From an uncultured Clostridia bacterium (GTDB taxonomy: Bacteria > Bacillota > Clostridia > Christensenellales > Borkfalkiaceae): a DNA stretch of 44,093 bases. Of this stretch, positions 24,919 to 29,812 are shown piece after piece. The stretch covers positions 1 through 44,093 of the forward strand of contig CANQWX010000017.1 of NCBI GenBank assembly GCA_947627665.1. Direction: 5' to 3'. Position 1 is the first letter of the stretch; every line of letters begins with the position of its first letter. The position numbers were made by a program, and so were the translations under genes. The notes beneath the pieces were generated by a model. That model was given only the letters and a program-made list of their open reading frames with translations. It was not told the origin of the DNA and made no database searches.

Positions 24919-24947
24919 TTGCATTCCGCGCGGCGGCATGCTATAAT
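24919..24947 (+). promoter_or_regulatory. Promoter for the double-glycine peptide genes
   Basis: TTGCAT (24919-24924) and TATAAT (24942-24947), 17 bp apart. It would drive the three peptide genes at 24994-25696. Confidence 0.72.
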
Positions 24948-24993
24948 GAAATTACAAAACATGCAGGGCAGCCCCTGCAAGAAGGAGATCATC

Positions 24994-25209
24994 ATGGAAG
25001 AGAAGAAAGGCAAAAAGAACGTAGAAGAAGAGCTGAACGATGAAGCCCTCGACGAAGTTTCGGGCGGGGTCGGCCAGATGTATGAGTATGAAAAAGGCAG
25101 CGGCATAACGTCCCCCGGCGGATCGTTGTCCAAGACGCCCCAAGTTTCCGGTCCCGGCGTGATCACCGTTCCCAAGACGCCCGGCCTCGATGCTCGCCGC
25201 AAGTACTGA
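24994..25209 (+). CDS. Double-glycine leader peptide precursor 1 (46-residue core)
   Basis: 71 residues; AAGGAG lies 6 bases before the ATG. The 25-residue acidic leader ends in LNDEALDEVSGG, the form cut by C39 peptidases. The core of 46 residues begins VGQMYEYEKG and is rich in Gly, Pro, Ser and Thr with no Cys, so it is unlikely to be a lanthipeptide or disulfide-bonded. It sits 108 bases after two exporter genes. Possible roles are signal, bacteriocin or surface-active peptide; nothing in the core identifies which. Confidence 0.8.
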   Translation: MEEKKGKKNVEEELNDEALDEVSGGVGQMYEYEKGSGITSPGGSLSKTPQVSGPGVITVPKTPGLDARRKY

Positions 25210-25240
25210 GCGCAAAAACGCCTTTGCGAAAGGGGAAAAC

Positions 25241-25420
25241 ATGAATACGGAAGAAGTAAAAAAGCTCGTCAAAGAACAGTATGGAAAGGAGCTGACCGAC
25301 GAAGAGGCGAAGGAGCTTCTTACCAAGGTGAACGCCGAAGGCGAACTTTCCGAAGAGGACCTTGAAAACGTTTCGGGCGGAAGCCGCAACATCCCGTGGA
25401 AGGAGCATGTGCATGTATAA
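25241..25420 (+). CDS. Double-glycine leader peptide precursor 2 (12-residue core)
   Basis: 59 residues; RBS AAAGGGGA. The leader of 47 residues contains LTDEEAKELLTKV and ends LSEEDLENVSGG, similar to Nif11/NHLP-type leaders. The predicted product is only 12 residues, SRNIPWKEHVHV, a size more typical of a signalling pheromone than a bacteriocin. It lies 31 bases after peptide 1. Leader similarity to peptides 3 and 4 shows that they are paralogues with diverged cores. Confidence 0.8.
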   Translation: MNTEEVKKLVKEQYGKELTDEEAKELLTKVNAEGELSEEDLENVSGGSRNIPWKEHVHV

Positions 25421-25477
25421 AAACCGTCATGGGTCCGCGGGCGTTCTCTAAAATAAAAAATAGGAAAAGGTGAAAAA

Positions 25478-25696
25478 ATGGACGAAAAGACACTCAAAAA
25501 GTTACAAGAAGCAAAGAGCGTGGAAGAAATTCTCGCCTACGCAAAGGAGAGCGGCATTTCGCTCACCGAGGAGCAGGCGAAGGAGATCTTTGCCCGCGTT
25601 TCGGGCGTACTCTCCGAAGACGACCTCGAAGACGTCGCGGGCGGCATATTTCCGCCTCTTTCCAGCAGAAAATTTCCGAAGATGCCGCCGTTCTGA
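25478..25696 (+). CDS. Double-glycine leader peptide precursor 3 (16-residue core)
   Basis: 72 residues; AAAAGGTG precedes the ATG. The leader of 56 residues contains LTEEQAKEIFARV and ends LSEDDLEDVAGG. The predicted core is IFPPLSSRKFPKMPPF, 16 residues, Pro-rich, basic and without Cys. It is the last of three tandem precursors downstream of the exporter; a convergent regulator gene begins 30 bases further on. Confidence 0.8.
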   Translation: MDEKTLKKLQEAKSVEEILAYAKESGISLTEEQAKEIFARVSGVLSEDDLEDVAGGIFPPLSSRKFPKMPPF

Positions 25697-25725
25697 GTGC
25701 GGAAGAGGCTTTTTGAAGCGGGGGA

Positions 25726-26385
25726 TCAATTCTCCGAAGCAAAGGCATAGCCCGTCCCGAATCCCGAGAGGATGAGATTTTTTCCCGTGACTGAAAAGAT
25801 CGTCCTTTTCAAATTGGAAATATGGAAGCGCACCACGCTCGTCTGCATGCTCGGCATTTTCCAGACGCGCTCATAGATGGTGTCCGCGGTAAAAAATTGC
25901 CCCGCGTGTGCCATCAGAAAGCAGAGGATGTTGAATTCCGAAGAGGTGAGCTTGAGGGGCTTTCCGTCATACAGGGCGGTGCGCATGGCGACGTTCAGCG
26001 TGATGCCGTGCCCCGTAAAGGAGCGGCTGCGCAGGCAAAGCCTTCTTTCGAGCCGCGCCGCCATCACGGGCGGGGAACAGGGCTTAAAAATATAGTCGGC
26101 AGCGCCAAGCGCAAGCGCCCTGATCACGGCTTCGTCGGAGGCTTCCTCCGAAAAGACGATGACGGGCGCCGAACTTTCCTGGAAGAGATCGCCTGCCTCG
26201 CCGTCGGGAAGACGCAGCTCTGAGATGACGGCGTCGGCTTTTTCGCGCAAAAGGAAACGGCGCGCGTCCGCGATCGTTTCCGCCGTAAAAGCGGAATAAC
26301 CGATTTGCGCAAAATAATCGCAAAACGGGCGGGCGGCGCTTTCGGCGTCGACAATGAGGATCTTTCGTTGAAATTCGGTGTCCAT
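25726..26385 (-). CDS. OmpR-family response regulator with Glu in place of the phosphoacceptor Asp
   Basis: 219 residues on the minus strand; the start at 26385 (MDTEFQRKILIVD) fits the receiver fold, longer in-frame starts do not. Receiver ~8-120, then a winged-helix DNA-binding domain (~130-219; LTSSEFNILCFLMAHAG, SVVRFHISNLK, GTGYAF). In the receiver the first acidic pair is Asp13-Ala14 rather than two acids, and the usual phosphoacceptor position reads Glu56 (VISELRLPDG); Ser79 and Lys101 are kept. It may act without phosphorylation, with Glu56 mimicking the active state. No kinase gene is adjacent. It lies between peptide genes 3 and 4, so local regulation of peptides or exporter is likely. 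Confidence 0.85.
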   Translation of the reverse strand: MDTEFQRKILIVDAESAARPFCDYFAQIGYSAFTAETIADARRFLLREKADAVISELRLPDGEAGDLFQESSAPVIVFSEEASDEAVIRALALGAADYIFKPCSPPVMAARLERRLCLRSRSFTGHGITLNVAMRTALYDGKPLKLTSSEFNILCFLMAHAGQFFTADTIYERVWKMPSMQTSVVRFHISNLKRTIFSVTGKNLILSGFGTGYAFASEN

Positions 26386-26468
26386 GGCGGTTCCGCTGTA
26401 AATTTTGAGTATATCGTAGCACATTCCGCGGAAAAAATCAAGGAAATGCAAGAGGGAGCAGAGAGAAT
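26386..26468. promoter_or_regulatory. Divergent promoter region between the regulator and peptide 4
   Basis: 83 bp shared by two diverging genes. On the minus strand TATACT (26408-26413) could be the -10 box for the regulator; its -35 is weak. I see no confident promoter toward peptide 4, whose ATG is preceded by an AGAGGGAG ribosome binding site. An activated promoter bound by the regulator would fit. Confidence 0.4.
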
Positions 26469-26771
26469 ATGACGCCGTTTCATTTGATTGGCCTTGCAAA
26501 ACGCGCGCAAACAGTGGAAGAACTGATCGCGCTTGCCAAGGAAGAGAAGATCAGGCTTTCGCGCGAAGACGCGCAAATTTACTTCGAGCGATGGCACGAG
26601 GGGGAAGAACTCAGCGACGAGGACCTCGAAGAGGTCGGCGGCGGCTTCGAGAGCGCGGCGGGCAAGACCGTCTGCGAACTTTGCGGGAGCGGCGACCTTC
26701 TCATGGACGTTTCGGGTGGCTACTTCTGCAACGGATGCAACCGTCACTGCTGGGGCAAACGGATCAATTAA
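26469..26771 (+). CDS. Double-glycine leader peptide precursor 4 with zinc-ribbon-like Cys core
   Basis: 100 residues. The leader matches peptides 2 and 3 (VEELIALAKEE, LSREDAQIYFERW, LSDEDLEEVGGG, with the glycines at 57-59). The core of ~41 residues holds Cys69-X2-Cys72, Cys87-X2-Cys90 and Cys94, the spacing of a zinc ribbon or a disulfide-rich peptide. A second cleavage-like motif, MDVSGG, ends at residue 84; cutting there would free a 16-residue peptide with three Cys (YFCNGCNRHCWGKRIN), similar in size to cores 2 and 3. It is separated from the other precursors by the regulator gene on the opposite strand. It could also be a small cytoplasmic zinc-binding protein. Confidence 0.72.
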   Translation: MTPFHLIGLAKRAQTVEELIALAKEEKIRLSREDAQIYFERWHEGEELSDEDLEEVGGGFESAAGKTVCELCGSGDLLMDVSGGYFCNGCNRHCWGKRIN

Positions 26772-26785
26772 ATGGGAAATCCTGT

Positions 26786-26815
26786 AAAAAAACCCGACCG
26801 CGCGGTCGGGTTTTT
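26786..26815. terminator. Bidirectional terminator between peptide 4 and the phosphatase gene
   Basis: Palindromic AACCCGACCGCGCGGTCGGGTT (26791-26812) flanked by an A-run on the left and T's on the right, serving both converging genes. Confidence 0.88.
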
Positions 26816-26829
26816 GCGTGGAAAAGAGA

Positions 26830-29310
26830 TCAATCGGTGCAACGGTTGAACTTTACCGCCACCATCGTGATGTCGTCGAATTGGGGCGCGCTGTCGGCAA
26901 AGGCGTCTACGGCGCGCTTTACCGTCTTGCACAGCGCGGCCATATCCGTGGTATCCGCCCTGTCCAGACAGGCTTGCAGGCGGTCCTCGCCGAACAGCTC
27001 TTCCGCGGGGTTGGTCGCCTCCGTCACGCCGTCGGTATAGAGGAAGATCTCGTCGCTGGGGGCAAGCTGCAATTCCTGCCGCTTATAACGGGTCATATCC
27101 ATTCCTGCGAGAATGAAATTCGCCTTGGAGCGGAGGTATTCGAAGGAGCCGTCCGCGCGCTTGATGAGGGGCGGATTGTGTCCTGCGTTGACAAAGGAGA
27201 GAACGCCCGTTTTGAGGTCGATGGCGCCCATCCACGCGGTCACGAACATATCCGCCGCGTTGTTTTCGCACAGCCGTTTGTTGACTTCGGTAAATACGTC
27301 GGCGATGTCCATGCCGCTCTCCGTCATGTTGCGGAGGTGCGTTTTCGCCGTCATCATGAACATGGCGGCGGGGATCCCCTTGCCCGAAACGTCCGCGATC
27401 ATAAACACGAATTTATTTCTGCCCGCAAAGTAGAAGTCGTAGAAGTCGCCGCCCACCTCTTTCGCGGCGTCCATGGAGGCGAAGATCTCGAACTCATCGT
27501 GGTCGGGATAGGGCGGGAACACCGAGGGCAGGGCGGAAAGCTGGATACGGTGGGCAAATTCAAGCTCTTTGTCGAGCCGCTTTGCCTCCGCCTCGATGTA
27601 CCGCTTCAGCGTGGCGACGGTGGCGTTGATGTCGTCGGAAAGCGAGGAGAATTCCACGCCGTCGCGCACGTTCACCACAACGTCCAAATCGCCCGCCGTG
27701 ATCTTGCCGAGAGAGTCGTTTACCCGCCTGATGTTGTTCACGATGCGCTTTTTGATGAGCAGGTACAGCACGATGAACAGGGCGGAGAACACGAGGATCT
27801 CCACAAAGATGATCACATAGACCGAAATGTTGCGGGTGAGCGCCGCGTCCCGCTCGGGATAGACCGCAATGATATAATAGCCTTCGGTGTGGCTGTATTG
27901 GCAATAACTTTTGATCCCCGAGACTTCCGAGAGAAAGGGCTCGCCTTCCTCGAAGCGGTAGCCCTCCGCGCCGAGATTGGAGAATGCATCGTTTTTATGC
28001 CCTTCGGGGGCGCTGACGAGATGGAAGGTTTCATCGAAGATGAGCACGAACCCTTCCCGCCCTAGGTGTCTGTTTTCCGCCGCGATCTTCACGCGCTCCT
28101 CGAGCGCTTTATAGTAGCTCTCCGAATTCAGCCCGACTTGCACAAACCCGCCGTTCGGCAGATATTCGCCGGGGTGGAGTTTTTTGCCCGCATATTTCAT
28201 GTAGAGGTCGGAATCGGCGGAGATGGGGCCGTAGGACTGGACGTACTCCTCGGTGTCGCCCAAGAGGCACAAAAATTCCGCCGACTGCTCGCCGCTGTGC
28301 ATATCATATTTTTGGGTAACGTATTCCTCATTTGTGGACTTTATAATGATCCCGTTTTCGTCCACGACATTGATCTCGTCGGCATAAGCGGCAAGAATGG
28401 CAAAGAGGATGTTTTCCCCCGCTTCCTCTCCCAACAGACTTTCAAACATATCCTGTACGACTTGAAAACCGCTGTTTGTGAGTTCGCCCGCAACACTTCT
28501 TGCGCTTTCGAGGAGTTTTAAGTCGGAGGCCCCGCGGATGTCCTCGGTGACGTCCTCCGTGACCATGGAGAGGGTACGCTTGGTGTCCGAGGTGACGATG
28601 TTGTCTTGCAGGAAGTAGGTAAACACGGAGGTCGCCGCAAACGCCACGGCAACGCAGACAAAGAGCAACGTTTCGAAGATCTGCGCGATCGTCCGCTTGC
28701 GCGGGAGCAGCAATTTTTCATGCCCGAAAAGGGATATGATGACCGCCGAGGCCGTCACGGAGAGGGAATTGGCGAGGATCATGGGCAGTGACACCTTCTG
28801 CACGAACGTGAACGCGACCTGAATGTCCGTCATGTTCGTCACGAAGATGAGCAGCATGTGCAAAACTTCCGTCGTCAGCCCGATGAGAAAGGCGTAGGGC
28901 CAAGAGGGACGGCGGTTTCCGAACATGAATTTACGGCACAAAGCGCCGAAAACGCCCGCGAGCGCGGTGGAAACGGAGCACGCGACCGCCGTATAGGTCC
29001 CTCCGCCCCACAGGACGCAGAGCGCGCGTTCCACGCCGCCGATGACGCCCGCAAGAATGCCCGCAGGCCCGCCGAACATAAGCCCCGCGGTGAGGGGCGC
29101 GGCGTCGCGGACGTTACTGAGCGCCCCGCCGACGTCGATGCTCAATCCTTCGGTCGCAAGGACCGCAAGCCCGCCGAACGTCACGCCGATGATGAGCTGC
29201 CGCCAAAAGTCACGCAATTTTCCGAACGGCGTATACTTTTCCAGCAAATAGAACCCAACGGCAAAGAGCACGGGGAGCAAAGCGGCTACGATAAACAAAA
29301 AAATCGACAT
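26830..29310 (-). CDS. Membrane SpoIIE/RsbU-type PP2C phosphatase with 5TMR-LYT and HAMP domains
   Basis: 826 residues, read leftward from 29310 (RBS AGAGGGAT). The order is: six or so helices resembling the 5TMR module of LytS-type sensors (1-205), a helix, an extracytoplasmic sensor region (~235-470, Cache-like), a helix, HAMP (~495-550), a short coiled coil and a PP2C/SpoIIE phosphatase domain (~590-826) with metal-binding motifs GGDFYDF, IADVSGKG and FDDITMV. Such enzymes dephosphorylate STAS antagonists when they sense a signal. It is the obvious partner for the STAS and RsbW-like proteins encoded at 19210-19969, placing a membrane-sensed switch over the peptide locus (inference). Own promoter. 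Confidence 0.9.
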   Translation of the reverse strand: MSIFLFIVAALLPVLFAVGFYLLEKYTPFGKLRDFWRQLIIGVTFGGLAVLATEGLSIDVGGALSNVRDAAPLTAGLMFGGPAGILAGVIGGVERALCVLWGGGTYTAVACSVSTALAGVFGALCRKFMFGNRRPSWPYAFLIGLTTEVLHMLLIFVTNMTDIQVAFTFVQKVSLPMILANSLSVTASAVIISLFGHEKLLLPRKRTIAQIFETLLFVCVAVAFAATSVFTYFLQDNIVTSDTKRTLSMVTEDVTEDIRGASDLKLLESARSVAGELTNSGFQVVQDMFESLLGEEAGENILFAILAAYADEINVVDENGIIIKSTNEEYVTQKYDMHSGEQSAEFLCLLGDTEEYVQSYGPISADSDLYMKYAGKKLHPGEYLPNGGFVQVGLNSESYYKALEERVKIAAENRHLGREGFVLIFDETFHLVSAPEGHKNDAFSNLGAEGYRFEEGEPFLSEVSGIKSYCQYSHTEGYYIIAVYPERDAALTRNISVYVIIFVEILVFSALFIVLYLLIKKRIVNNIRRVNDSLGKITAGDLDVVVNVRDGVEFSSLSDDINATVATLKRYIEAEAKRLDKELEFAHRIQLSALPSVFPPYPDHDEFEIFASMDAAKEVGGDFYDFYFAGRNKFVFMIADVSGKGIPAAMFMMTAKTHLRNMTESGMDIADVFTEVNKRLCENNAADMFVTAWMGAIDLKTGVLSFVNAGHNPPLIKRADGSFEYLRSKANFILAGMDMTRYKRQELQLAPSDEIFLYTDGVTEATNPAEELFGEDRLQACLDRADTTDMAALCKTVKRAVDAFADSAPQFDDITMVAVKFNRCTD

Positions 29311-29368
29311 GGTCTATCCCTCTGTCTTTCCGGTCATCCGGAAGCGGGCACGCATGCCCGACGGGACT

Positions 29369-29397
29369 ATTATAGCAAACTACAAATATTTTATCAA
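29369..29397 (-). promoter_or_regulatory. Promoter for the PP2C phosphatase gene
   Basis: On the minus strand TTGATA (29392-29397) and TATAAT (29369-29374), 17 bp apart. Confidence 0.8.
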
Positions 29398-29460
29398 GCA
29401 AATAAAGAAGAATTGCTCTCCTGCCCGCATCGCCGAAAAAGATTGCCGATAAAAATAATG

Positions 29461-29542
29461 AAAAAACCGCTCGCCGCAAGCATCACGGCGGGCCGTTTTA
29501 GCGCCAAAAAGCCGCCTAATATTCAATTAGGCGGCTTTTTAC
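29461..29542 (-). ncRNA. Candidate small RNA: consensus promoter followed by two terminator hairpins
   Basis: Transcription from the promoter at 29549-29577 would start near 29542 and at once copy a perfect 15-bp hairpin (29506-29540, 5-base loop) with a T5 tail. A second 8-bp hairpin (29469-29493) with T6 after it follows. The RNA would be about 37 or 80 nt long depending on which one stops it. No gene ends here from either side, so these terminators have no other obvious job. An insulator between divergent genes is the alternative. Confidence 0.42.
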
Positions 29543-29548
29543 GGTGTT

Positions 29549-29577
29549 ATTATACTACACAGCTTTTCGTCTGTCAA
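29549..29577 (-). promoter_or_regulatory. Perfect consensus promoter on the minus strand driving the small-RNA candidate
   Basis: TTGACA (29572-29577) and TATAAT (29549-29554) on the minus strand, spacing 17. Confidence 0.7.
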
Positions 29578-29661
29578 TGATTTTCTGTGAAAAAAATTAA
29601 AAAATTTTCAAAAACTGTTTGGAATTGTCATATTTATGCGAAAAACCCCTGAAATGTGTTC

Positions 29662-29679
29662 CTCTAATTGAATATTAGG
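29662..29679 (+). repeat. 18-nt inverted copy of the hairpin at 29514-29531
   Basis: CTAATTGAATATTAGGCG here is the exact reverse complement of 29514-29531. The two copies face each other across 130 AT-rich bases. They could be terminal repeats of a miniature element or a second site for the same DNA- or RNA-binding factor. Confidence 0.5.
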
Positions 29680-29771
29680 CGCTCATATCGGAAACAAAAA
29701 GTTTCATTTTTTTGCCACAAAGCGATCGGATCGAACAGTCGTCCGTACTTTTGTGTTTTTATTTGGAGATC

Positions 29772-29789
29772 AGGTAAAACGGTTTACCT
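29772..29789. promoter_or_regulatory. LacI-family operator upstream of the amylase gene
   Basis: AGGTAAAACGGTTTACCT is a near-perfect palindrome (8 of 9 pairs) with the central CG typical of LacI/MalR-type sites. It lies 23 bp before the amylase start codon, and a LacI-family gene begins at 44021 at the far end of the cluster. Confidence 0.7.
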
Positions 29790-29812
29790 AAAAAATATCA
29801 GGAGGAAAAAGC

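Larger units (their letters stand above)
29311..29812. other. 502-bp AT-rich divergent intergenic region
   Basis: No protein gene is supported. It holds, from left to right, the phosphatase promoter (29369-29397), a minus-strand small-RNA candidate with two hairpins (29461-29542) and its promoter (29549-29577), a strongly AT-rich stretch, an inverted 18-nt copy of the hairpin (29662-29679), a weak GAAAC/GTTTC hairpin followed by T7 (29691-29712) and a LacI-type operator (29772-29789). I found no confident -35/-10 pair for the amylase gene. Confidence 0.6.

Noticed and set aside
24910-24993. Longer start for peptide 1 (28 extra residues)
   Set aside because: The upstream start overlaps the promoter -35 box; the ATG at 24994 has AAGGAG at proper distance and gives a normal leader.
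26386-26499. 38-residue N-terminal extension of the response regulator
   Set aside because: The extra residues do not belong to the receiver fold and overlap the divergent promoter region and the start of peptide 4.
24994-26771. Lanthipeptide or thiopeptide cluster
   Set aside because: No LanB/C/M, YcaO, radical SAM or nitrile-hydratase-like gene is present, and peptides 1-3 have no Cys in the core.
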